DNA of 6,144 bases from Xanthobacteraceae bacterium. Lineage in GTDB: Bacteria; Pseudomonadota; Alphaproteobacteria; Rhizobiales; Xanthobacteraceae. Below the pieces are notes generated by a model. The model made no database searches and had not been told where the DNA came from. It saw nothing but the letters and a program-made list of their open reading frames with translations. The stretch's first letter is position 1. Every line of letters starts with the position of its first letter. The position numbers and the translations under genes are program-made. Positions 1-5,326 of the stretch are shown here, piece after piece. The stretch is from contig JASHXZ010000423.1 of the NCBI GenBank assembly GCA_030043285.1, positions 1 through 6,144 of the forward strand, given 5' to 3'.

Positions 1-1
1 A

Positions 2-1453
2 TATTCGGGCGGTCGAGCCGAGGCCAGAAAAGTCGTTTGGGGCTGGGTTGACAAGCTACCAGGTGTGCGCCCCAGCGCTGAGGGCGCTGAAACAGCGGGA
101 GCAGCAGATCGGAAACCGGAAGATAAGCAGGGAATCAATAGCAGCAAAAGTAAGTACAGCCAGCAGTATCTGTTCGGTCGATTGAGTGCAGAGAATATCC
201 GCAATCTGGTTAAGGAGGCAAGAAAAGACACAGGGTCATCGCCGCTTTATCGGATCTGGCTGGACCACGAAGTCAAGCGTTTCGTCAATCAATCGGTCAG
301 CACCGTCAAAGCGGATGCTGCACATCACGCGTTTAGCGCTTCCGGTAAGGATATTGTCTGGGCCGTGATCGATACCGGAGTTGACCATACACATCCGCAT
401 TTCGAGGAGCACAAAAATCTTACGTTGGATGCTCCACTCCGCCACCGCGATTTCACTTCAACTTCAGCGGATGATGAGGAACTCAAGAGAGCGGCTTGCG
501 TCGACGCGGCAGGTCATGGAACGCACGTTGCGGGAATTATCGCGGGCGAATTCAAGGCGGCGGACGGACGACCAATCGTTGCGACCGTGAAAGCCCGAAA
601 CGAAAGTGGGGACGTCACCACGGAGACGATTACCGATATTCCTCGAATGTCGGGCATGGCGCCGGAATGCAAAATTCTGAGCTTGAAAGCTTTGAATGGA
701 GATGGTGCCGGTCTGGCAAGTAATTTGATCGCCGCGCTCGAGTACGTTCAGGAGCTCAACGGTGGCGGGAGGCGCATTCGGGTCCACGGCGTCAACATGA
801 GCGTCGGGTACGATTTCGAGCCCAAATGGTTTGCGTGCGGCCAGAGTCCTCTCTGTGTTGAAGTGGACCGACTGGTGCGTTCTGGCGTGGTGGTGGTGGT
901 CGCTGCTGGAAACACCGGTTATGGTTATAACCAATCTGTTGCGCGCGGGCCTGTTCCGGCCGGCCAAGACGTGACAATTAACGATCCAGGGAATGCCGAG
1001 TTGGCGATTACGGTCGGCTCAACCCACCGAAACATGCCGCACGTCTACGGCGTGTCATATTTCTCATCCAAGGGACCTACCGGCGACGGCCGCCTGAAAC
1101 CGGACATTGTCGCGCCCGGCGAGAAGATCATTTCGTGCAAAAGCAGTAACGCGGGCCCACAGGGGGAAGCCGCCTCTGCGGGCGACCCGGCGGCCGGTGC
1201 TGCGGCGCCGTCGCCAGGCACGGCGTCGAACCAACCTAATGCCGCGCACTACAAGGAAGACAGCGGTACCAGCATGGCGGCTCCGCACGTATCCGGCGTG
1301 ATCGCCGCTTTCCTGTCGGTGCGGCGAGAATTCATAGGCAAACCCGAGACGGTCAAGGAAATCTTTTTGTCGACAGCGACGGATCTTAAACGGGCCACGT
1401 ACTTTCAGGGTCGAGGTCTTGTCGATCTGATGCGGGCGATCCAGTCCGTTTAG
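2..1453 (+). CDS. S8 family (subtilisin-like) serine peptidase, probably 5'-partial
   Basis: This gene encodes a subtilase that hydrolyses peptide bonds. Numbering residues from the GTG at 65, the whole catalytic set is visible: Asp103 in DTGVDHTHPHF, His151 in GHGTHVAGIIAG, oxyanion-hole Asn283 in AAGNTGYG and nucleophile Ser403 in GTSMAAPHVSGV. It should therefore be active. The frame stays open to the window edge: codons 2-64 read YSGGRAEARKVVWGWVDKLPG with host-like codon use, and no convincing Shine-Dalgarno precedes the GTG at 65. The real start is thus probably upstream of the window; the GTG gives a minimum of 462 aa. No signal peptide is seen in the visible part, but the true N-terminus is missing. 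An Ala/Gly/Pro-rich stretch at about residues 363-396 lies between the Asn and Ser blocks and looks like a flexible surface loop. The next gene starts 21 bp downstream, suggesting co-transcription. The family call is firm; substrate and location are unknown. Confidence 0.93.
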   Translation, partial: YSGGRAEARKVVWGWVDKLPGVRPSAEGAETAGAADRKPEDKQGINSSKSKYSQQYLFGRLSAENIRNLVKEARKDTGSSPLYRIWLDHEVKRFVNQSVSTVKADAAHHAFSASGKDIVWAVIDTGVDHTHPHFEEHKNLTLDAPLRHRDFTSTSADDEELKRAACVDAAGHGTHVAGIIAGEFKAADGRPIVATVKARNESGDVTTETITDIPRMSGMAPECKILSLKALNGDGAGLASNLIAALEYVQELNGGGRRIRVHGVNMSVGYDFEPKWFACGQSPLCVEVDRLVRSGVVVVVAAGNTGYGYNQSVARGPVPAGQDVTINDPGNAELAITVGSTHRNMPHVYGVSYFSSKGPTGDGRLKPDIVAPGEKIISCKSSNAGPQGEAASAGDPAAGAAAPSPGTASNQPNAAHYKEDSGTSMAAPHVSGVIAAFLSVRREFIGKPETVKEIFLSTATDLKRATYFQGRGLVDLMRAIQSV

Positions 1454-1474
1454 CGACATCTGACGGGGGCATTC

Positions 1475-2803
1475 ATGGACACCATGGCGGGATTGCCGTT
1501 CTACTCCTTGGAAATCGACAAGAACGGTGATGTTTACAAATCGGAGCAACAGGCCGAGGTCGTAACGTCGGTCACGCAAGATGACGTGTCCAAGTTGACG
1601 GACCTTTTCGTGGTCAGTCATGGCTGGAATAACGACATGGCGGATGCGCGCCAGCTTTACAGCGGACTTTTTGCCAACATTGCCGCCCAAATCCGCGCCA
1701 ACGCGCGCTTGGTGGAACGCCGATTTGCGATAGTCGGCATCTTTTGGCCGTCGAAAAAGTTCACCGACGCTGAACTCATTCCAGCCGGGGGCGTGGCTAG
1801 TCTGGATGACAACGGTCAAGATTTAAATGCAGCAGTTCTCAAGAATAAATTGAAATCGCTGAAGGGCACTTTTGATCAACCCGACGATGCCGCGCTTGAT
1901 CGCGCGCAGGGACTGGTAGACGGAATCGAGGATAGTCCCGACAAGCAGAGGGAGTTTGTCGAGATCATTCGCTCCTTGGTGCCCCGACAATCGAACGATA
2001 CCGTTGAAGACGCCTCCGACAGGTTCTTCTCCCGTCCCGCGACTGACATTCTTGCGGCGTTGGCGGCGCCGCCGATGTTGGCCCTTGCCGCCAATGGCGG
2101 CGGTGGCGCTTACGCCCAAGGGCTTGATGACACGACGGCGCGCGCGCCTATTTTCAGCGATGTATTCCATGGCATCAAGGCCGCCGCTTGGCGCCTGCTC
2201 AATTACGCAACCTACTATCAAATGAAAGAACGAGCAGGGAAGGTCGGCGGGGGCATAAATGGCGTGCTGCGCCTGGTGCAGCAATCAAGGCCCGATCTTC
2301 GTATCCATCTTATTGGACACAGTTTCGGCGCGCGAGCGGTAACGGCGGCGGTGGACGGGCCGGCATCGTTGCGCCCGTCGAGCCTCTCCCTGCTACAGGG
2401 CGCCTTTTCCCACAATGGCTTCGCGGAGAAATTCGACGGTCAAATCGACGGTTTCTTCCGCAAAGTCATTTCGCAATCCAAGGTTAATGGACCAATCGTG
2501 GTAAGCCACACCATAAATGATCGAGCGGTCGGCATCGCGTACCCGATTGCTTCGCGAATAGCGTTCGACAATCTCTCTGCTCTTGGCGACGAGAACGACG
2601 TGTACGGGGGGATTGGCCGCAATGGCGCAATCAAGATGCGTCCGGGCGAATTTGAGAAAGGCGTCTTACTCGCCGAGACGGGCATTTACCGGCTTACGGC
2701 GCGAAAGGTCTACAACCTTCTTGCCGATGCGTTCGTAAAAAGCCACGGCGATGTCACAGGTCCGCAAGTCGCCAACGCAATCGTCAATGCCGTCGGAGCT
2801 TGA
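1475..2803 (+). CDS. alpha/beta-hydrolase-fold protein paired with the S8 peptidase
   Basis: The 442-aa product looks like a serine hydrolase of the alpha/beta fold. An early strand plus HGW turn (FVVSHGWNND, His49-Gly50-Trp51) fits the usual oxyanion-hole position, and LIGHSFGARAV carries the nucleophile elbow G-H-S-F-G with Ser283. Asp349 in SHTINDRAVG is a candidate acid residue. The catalytic His is not obvious; His345 and His426 (SHGD) are guesses. Between the HGW turn and the elbow lies a long charged and Gly-rich insertion (about residues 100-235), where a lid would sit. No signal peptide or transmembrane helix is evident, so it is probably cytoplasmic. The start is the ATG at 1475, with a GGGGG ribosome site at 1465-1469 five bases upstream; the ATG at 1484 is a weaker alternative. 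It follows the peptidase by 21 bp. Lipase, esterase or peptidase activity cannot be separated from sequence alone. Confidence 0.8.
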   Translation: MDTMAGLPFYSLEIDKNGDVYKSEQQAEVVTSVTQDDVSKLTDLFVVSHGWNNDMADARQLYSGLFANIAAQIRANARLVERRFAIVGIFWPSKKFTDAELIPAGGVASLDDNGQDLNAAVLKNKLKSLKGTFDQPDDAALDRAQGLVDGIEDSPDKQREFVEIIRSLVPRQSNDTVEDASDRFFSRPATDILAALAAPPMLALAANGGGGAYAQGLDDTTARAPIFSDVFHGIKAAAWRLLNYATYYQMKERAGKVGGGINGVLRLVQQSRPDLRIHLIGHSFGARAVTAAVDGPASLRPSSLSLLQGAFSHNGFAEKFDGQIDGFFRKVISQSKVNGPIVVSHTINDRAVGIAYPIASRIAFDNLSALGDENDVYGGIGRNGAIKMRPGEFEKGVLLAETGIYRLTARKVYNLLADAFVKSHGDVTGPQVANAIVNAVGA

Positions 2804-2820
2804 CCCGACGGAATCGTCGG
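2790..2820 (+). terminator. Overlapping alternative hairpins at the hydrolase 3' end
   Basis: Three mutually complementary arms sit around the TGA stop (2801-2803): CCGTCGG at 2790-2796, CCGACGG at 2805-2811 and CGTCGG at 2815-2820. The middle arm can pair with the left arm (7 bp, 8-nt loop containing the stop codon) or with the right arm (6 bp, GAAT loop), but not both. No T-tract follows, so this is not a textbook intrinsic terminator. It could be a 3'-end stabilising hairpin or a termination aid. The pairing is seen directly; the function is inferred. Confidence 0.45.
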
Positions 2821-2913
2821 CACGTCGAGCGAAAGCGACCGGGCCAGTCTGCTTCACCGGATAAAGAGGGCCAACGTTCGGCTTTTCCGGGAGCCGGCAT
2901 GTCCGGCCATAAA

Positions 2914-2956
2914 GCGAGCCGCGCCAATAGGCCAGCAGCAGCGCGACGACGAGCAT
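2914..2956 (-). pseudogene. Relic of a small two-helix membrane-protein gene
   Basis: Read on the minus strand from an ATG at 2956, this segment gives MLVVALLLAYWRGS. That is nearly the first transmembrane helix of the intact small membrane protein at 5100-5294 (LVVALVLAYWSGS). At DNA level 2914-2954 matches 5216-5256 at 39 of 41 positions. The N-terminal residues of the intact protein are absent, and the reading after RGSL does not restore the second helix. A weak resemblance to its C-terminal coding end (a CCGGA...GCCGGC pattern, about 2890-2906) hints at an internal deletion. The open frame runs on antisense into the hydrolase gene, which argues against a functional gene. It lies 12 bp downstream of the ankyrin gene on the same strand. 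The repeat is certain; decay of a former gene is the best explanation. Confidence 0.55.
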
Positions 2957-2968
2957 AGTAGATTTCGA

Positions 2969-3484
2969 TCAGCCTCGTTTTGCGGTGGACTCCTTGAGCA
3001 GTCGCACAATGCATGCCTGTTGGGCTTTCGCCTCAAGGGAGCCGGTGCCGCCGCGGCCGGTATTTTGAGTTGCGAGAAGCATCGGTGGCGAGCCGCTCTT
3101 GTTCTTGCGGCGGGGATCGGCGCCGCCTTCAAGAAGAGCCCTTACGGCCGCCGCGCAGCGTGTGCGCACGGCGCGATGCAGCGGGCTCACGCCGCTTTTG
3201 TCGAGAGTACGACGATTTCTCGCGCCAACATCGGCACCAACCGCAATCAACCTTTGTGCGATTCGTTCCTGGTGAGCAGCGGCTGCCAGGTGCAATGCCG
3301 TATCACCGGCATAGACGTAGTGAGTGATTTCTTCGATGTAATAAGTCCCGGCTGACCCGCGAGTCGCGCCGCGTTGAAAACGAGCTTTCGCCAGTGTCGG
3401 GTTTGCCGCAAGCAGATGCGACACGACCACATCGTCGCCGGCGGCAATTGTCCTCACCAGCTTCATCAGCGCAGCATCAGGCAT
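2969..3484 (-). CDS. Ankyrin-repeat protein, apparently lacking one internal repeat
   Basis: The 171-aa product is built from ankyrin repeats, which serve in protein-protein binding; no enzyme domain is present. An N-terminal helical pair (LMKLVRTIAAGDD...LLAANPTL, residues 6-31) precedes two clear repeats: AGDTALHLAAAA...LIAVGADVGARN (59-90) and KSGVSPLHRAV...LLEGGADPRRKN (96-128). A third, partial repeat follows (SGSPPMLLATQN...IVRLLKE, 130-165). The join NRRTLDKSGV at residues 90-99 is abrupt. Related proteins, as I recall them, carry another repeat of about 45 residues here, so an in-frame deletion is inferred. The ATG at 3484 is preferred over the GTG at 3514 because AGGTGG sits four bases upstream and the family usually begins near MPDAxLMKLVR. 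There is no signal peptide, so it is likely cytoplasmic. It faces the lectin gene across a 313-bp divergent region and converges on the hydrolase gene. Confidence 0.85.
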   Translation of the reverse strand: MPDAALMKLVRTIAAGDDVVVSHLLAANPTLAKARFQRGATRGSAGTYYIEEITHYVYAGDTALHLAAAAHQERIAQRLIAVGADVGARNRRTLDKSGVSPLHRAVRTRCAAAVRALLEGGADPRRKNKSGSPPMLLATQNTGRGGTGSLEAKAQQACIVRLLKESTAKRG

Positions 3485-3488
3485 CTTG

Positions 3489-3494
3489 CCACCT
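3489..3494 (-). promoter_or_regulatory. Ribosome binding site deciding the ankyrin start
   Basis: The minus strand reads AGGTGG followed by CAAG and ATG (3484-3482). The four-base spacer is short but workable. No comparable site precedes the upstream in-frame GTG at 3514, so the ATG is chosen. Confidence 0.55.
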
Positions 3495-3517
3495 GTCGGG
3501 TGAGAGGATGGCACAGC

Positions 3518-3664
3518 CTAACCGTCTCGCAATGTCATTCTCAAGCCAGCCCAGGCATCGACCGCGGCTGCGAATGGCTCATCGCCGCCAACCGACCTTC
3601 CGCGGTACGCGGCACGGAGCGCATCCCGGAGCCGCAGATCCGTTAATCTCCCTCGATATCCCTC
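3518..3664 (-). pseudogene. Open segment upstream of ankyrin gene, possible small-gene relic
   Basis: Between a TAA at 3665-3667 and a TAG at 3518-3520 the minus strand is open for 48 codons. It reads as a helical, Ala/Arg/Leu-rich peptide containing LTDLRLRDALRAAYRGR, GGDEPFAAAVDAWAGLR and MTLRDG. The composition looks protein-like rather than random, and the frame is the same as the ankyrin gene, which starts 34 bp past the TAG. No ATG, GTG or TTG occurs before the LTDLRLRD core; only a CTG at 3635-3637 lies near the GAGGGA-type sites. It may be a small gene that lost its start codon, a gene with a non-standard start, or chance. GC-rich DNA often yields 48 open codons, so confidence is low. 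Confidence 0.25.
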
Positions 3665-3706
3665 TTACCGCAATCTCACCCGATATCTCACCGCCCGGCG
3701 GGCGCG

Positions 3707-3722
3707 TGTGATTTACGTCACA
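3707..3722 (+). promoter_or_regulatory. Perfect CRP/FNR-family palindrome TGTGA-N6-TCACA
   Basis: The bases read TGTGATTTACGTCACA, an exact match at all ten defined positions of the half-sites known for E. coli CRP. The centre (3714/3715) is about 83 bp before the lectin ATG and about 230 bp from the ankyrin ATG, so the lectin gene is the likelier target. A CRP/FNR-family regulator in this organism is assumed, not seen. Alphaproteobacterial members of this family can prefer different half-sites, so the cognate regulator is uncertain. Confidence 0.55.
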
Positions 3723-3749
3723 TGAGCGTTCGACGTTGGATTGTACGCT
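3721..3749 (+). promoter_or_regulatory. Possible class II activator-dependent promoter for the lectin gene
   Basis: TACGCT at 3744-3749 resembles a -10 hexamer in its conserved first two and last bases. A start near 3756 would put the CRP-like centre close to -41.5, the classic class II position. The expected -35 (about 3721-3726, CATGAG) is poor and overlaps the palindrome, as expected when an activator replaces -35 contacts. This is pattern fitting in GC-rich DNA and is weakly supported. Confidence 0.22.
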
Positions 3750-3797
3750 GTGTGTCGCGGGACCGGAGGGGGAAATAGATCAGATGGAGATTTCGTC

Positions 3798-5081
3798 ATG
3801 TCCTTCGTCATTCAGAGCAAACTGGGCGACCTCGTGATGGACATCCAGGGAGCCAAGAATGCTCCTGGTACGCTCCTCGACGCCTATAAGAAGACCGGAA
3901 ACGATAATCAGCTTTGGGAATTCGTGCCCGGCCCGGTGGATGGCTATTTTTTCATTCAGAACCCCGCCACCAGCCTCGTCGTGGACATCGAGGGAGCCAA
4001 AACAGCTCGCGGCACCGGGCTCGATGCCTATACGAAAAAAACCAGCTTTCCCGCCAACTGTAACCAGCTCTGGGCATTCTATCCGGCGCCGGCGTCGGGT
4101 TATTATTTCATCGTCAGCCTGCTTGACGCCTCGGTCATCGACGTTGAAGGGGCGAAAACCGCTCCTGGCACGCTGCTCGATGCTTTTACGAAGAACGGCA
4201 ACGACAATCAGCTTTGGACTTTCGTCGATGCCAATGGCAAGAGCGTGACCCCTCCGGCCGCACCGACCACGGTGCCGGAGCCGGCCGGCGGTTACAGCGG
4301 AGCGGGGAATTATGTCCTGGCCTCGGGATCGAAGTGCGCGACGCTGACCGGCGTCAAGGCTACGATCTACGTCACTGAAGACCTTGTTTGGCAATCGAGC
4401 ATCGGCACCCCGGCGTTTTCGATTCAGCTCAACGCGGAGACAAACAGCAATCAACCGCTGGATTGGCTGCAGTTCATGACTCACATGGGCGACGATCAGG
4501 GTCTCTGGCCATGGATCAACATTTGGACGCCATCGACCATCGTCACCGGCGATGAGTTTTGGGATCAGGCGGTCGCGAATCCGGTAGCGAAAATGCCCCA
4601 GGCGGCGCGCATCCCCGCCGGCTATTCGCTCGTGGTCGCGTTGCAGAACGACGGCGCAGGCAATGTGACCGGCGGATCGTGGAATGTTTTCAACAGCTCC
4701 GGCAGCTCGATCGGCTCTGTCAGCTATTCGCTGTCGACTACGCAAGGCGGCGGCGTTCCGCCAGGCGACCTGTGTCCAATCGCCTCTTTCCAGGTGACCC
4801 TCGGGGGCGCTGCAAACTTGAGCCATGCCATCTTTTCCTCCGGCGCCGGCTTGATCGTGTTCGAGGCCGACCAGACCATGAACGCGAATCTCGATACCGC
4901 ATATCCCGGCTGTATCGGCTATACGGGGGGAACAGGGGAGACCTCGAATGTCACCTACGGCCCAATGTCAGCGACGCCAAGCAAGATTTTCGCGCAGGCC
5001 TTCAATGTCGCTGCGGACAGCCCGCAGGCGCACGTGGTCAAGCCCAATGCGCGAAAAACGCCGCTGCCGCAGCAAGGCTAA
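3798..5081 (+). CDS. Ricin-type beta-trefoil lectin with an unknown C-terminal module
   Basis: The 427-aa product opens with a carbohydrate-binding beta-trefoil: three repeats at about residues 9-53, 57-105 and 110-147, each with a D-I/V-x-GAK-x-A...LDA motif and ending in QLW (38-40, 90-92, 138-140). This is the ricin B/CBM13 signature. A Pro/Thr-rich linker (148-165) leads to a beta-rich, Gly/Ser/Asn-rich domain (about 166-405) with no motif I can assign. From memory, similar modules follow ricin-type repeats in other bacteria; its function is unknown to me. Cysteines at 180, 326 and 372 could form a disulfide if the protein is exported. No signal peptide or membrane helix is seen. The ATG at 3798 is chosen because GGAG at 3786-3789 lies eight bases upstream and the trefoil begins at once; an upstream TTG (3741) would add an unconvincing tail. 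A CRP-like palindrome lies upstream and a shared hairpin follows the stop. Confidence 0.85.
   Translation: MSFVIQSKLGDLVMDIQGAKNAPGTLLDAYKKTGNDNQLWEFVPGPVDGYFFIQNPATSLVVDIEGAKTARGTGLDAYTKKTSFPANCNQLWAFYPAPASGYYFIVSLLDASVIDVEGAKTAPGTLLDAFTKNGNDNQLWTFVDANGKSVTPPAAPTTVPEPAGGYSGAGNYVLASGSKCATLTGVKATIYVTEDLVWQSSIGTPAFSIQLNAETNSNQPLDWLQFMTHMGDDQGLWPWINIWTPSTIVTGDEFWDQAVANPVAKMPQAARIPAGYSLVVALQNDGAGNVTGGSWNVFNSSGSSIGSVSYSLSTTQGGGVPPGDLCPIASFQVTLGGAANLSHAIFSSGAGLIVFEADQTMNANLDTAYPGCIGYTGGTGETSNVTYGPMSATPSKIFAQAFNVAADSPQAHVVKPNARKTPLPQQG
3831..4226 (+). repeat. Three tandem coding repeats of the beta-trefoil
   Basis: The repeat cores lie at 3831-3926, 3975-4082 and 4131-4226. Repeats 1 and 3 are exactly 300 bp apart, the same length, and share 23 of 32 residues and 69 of 96 bases. 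Repeat 2 carries four extra residues (SFPA) before NCNQLW. The arrangement is the normal internal threefold symmetry of a beta-trefoil, with repeats still similar enough to be recognised in DNA. Confidence 0.85.
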
Positions 5082-5087
5082 CGCGTT

Positions 5088-5116
5088 CCGGCCGAGCACC
5101 TACTTGCTCGGTCCGG
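5088..5116. terminator. Shared hairpin between convergent lectin and small membrane-protein genes
   Basis: CCGG-CCGAGCA at 5088-5098 pairs with TGCTCGG-t-CCGG at 5105-5116, giving an 11-bp stem with a one-base bulge and the loop CCTACT. It starts seven bases after the lectin stop (5079-5081), and its loop overlaps the minus-strand TAG (5100-5102) of the small membrane protein. Being symmetric, it could act on both transcripts. No T-tract follows on either strand, so termination is plausible rather than certain. Confidence 0.5.
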
Positions 5117-5294
5117 CACCGCGCTTCTTGGCGCCGGCCTCCGGAAAGACCCACATCGCGGCGATCATGAACAAGGCGGTGCCGACCACGAAGGTCGAGA
5201 AATCATGGCGGATCGGCGAGCCGCTCCAATAGGCCAGCACCAGCGCGACGACGAGCGTGATGGCGGAGAGCGCGGCTTTGACGTCGTTCGGCAT
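5100..5294 (-). CDS. Small two-helix membrane protein
   Basis: This 64-aa protein has two hydrophobic segments: residues 8-23 (ALSAITLVVALVLAYW) and about 33-50 (STFVVGTALFMIAAMWVF). They are joined by a short polar loop (SGSPIRHD) and followed by a basic tail (AKKRGAGPSK). It is therefore probably a helical hairpin in the inner membrane. The ATG at 5294 has GAGG eight bases upstream (5303-5306). The open frame continues upstream, but that part is antisense-like readthrough inside the hydroxylase gene. The gene follows the hydroxylase by 32 bp on the same strand, so co-transcription is likely and a partner role with that membrane enzyme is possible but unproven. I do not recognise a named family, although similar small proteins seem common in Bradyrhizobium-like genomes. 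A 41-bp part recurs as a relic at 2914-2954. Confidence 0.72.
   Translation of the reverse strand: MPNDVKAALSAITLVVALVLAYWSGSPIRHDFSTFVVGTALFMIAAMWVFPEAGAKKRGAGPSK
5216..5256. repeat. 41-bp repeat shared with 2914-2954
   Basis: The segment matches 2914-2954 in the same orientation at 39 of 41 bases. It encodes the end of helix 1 of the small membrane protein. Both mismatches change an amino acid (Val to Leu and Ser to Arg, intact to relic), and no silent difference is present. Confidence 0.85.
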
Positions 5295-5326
5295 TCTTTT
5301 GGCCTCGCGGTTTTCCGAAAGCCCGC

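Larger units (their letters stand above)
3485..3797. other. Divergent intergenic region between ankyrin and lectin genes
   Basis: These 313 bases separate two divergently read genes and hold no complete gene with a normal start. Contents: the ankyrin ribosome site (3489-3494); an open minus-strand segment (3518-3664) that may be a decayed small gene; two copies of CGATATC (3654-3660 and 3681-3687, 27 bp apart) of unknown role; a short CGCCC-GGC-GGGCG hairpin (3692-3704); a perfect CRP-type palindrome (3707-3722); a possible -10 element (3744-3749); and the lectin ribosome site GGAG (3786-3789). Confidence 0.6.

Noticed and set aside
464..967. Minus-strand open frame of 167 codons inside the peptidase gene
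   Set aside because: Antisense shadow of the catalytic core; its composition (His/Arg runs) reflects the opposite strand.
1064..1819. Open frame of 251 codons on the minus strand across the peptidase/hydrolase junction
   Set aside because: It overlaps two genes with clear catalytic motifs, has no domain, and is basic shadow sequence.
2666..2956. Minus-strand open frame of 96 codons containing the relic
   Set aside because: Only the first 15 or so codons resemble the small membrane protein; the rest runs antisense into the hydrolase gene, so it is called a relic and not a gene.
3741..3797. N-terminal extension of the lectin from a TTG
   Set aside because: The extra residues show no domain or signal peptide, there is no ribosome site before the TTG, and the extension would overlap the proposed promoter region.
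3784..3837. Short ORF (17 codons) with a GGAGGGGG purine run upstream, overlapping the lectin start
   Set aside because: Spacing to its ATG is about 11 bases, the peptide has no features, and the lectin ATG at 3798 has its own GGAG. A leader peptide role has no support.
3831..4226. Possible CRISPR-like or mobile repeat array
   Set aside because: The repeats are coding, have beta-trefoil periodicity and QLW motifs, and contain no spacers of regular length.
3780..4826. Long open frame (348 codons) antisense to the lectin gene
   Set aside because: It is Arg/Ala-rich antisense translation of a well-supported lectin gene with no recognisable domain. GC-rich genes commonly leave the opposite strand open.
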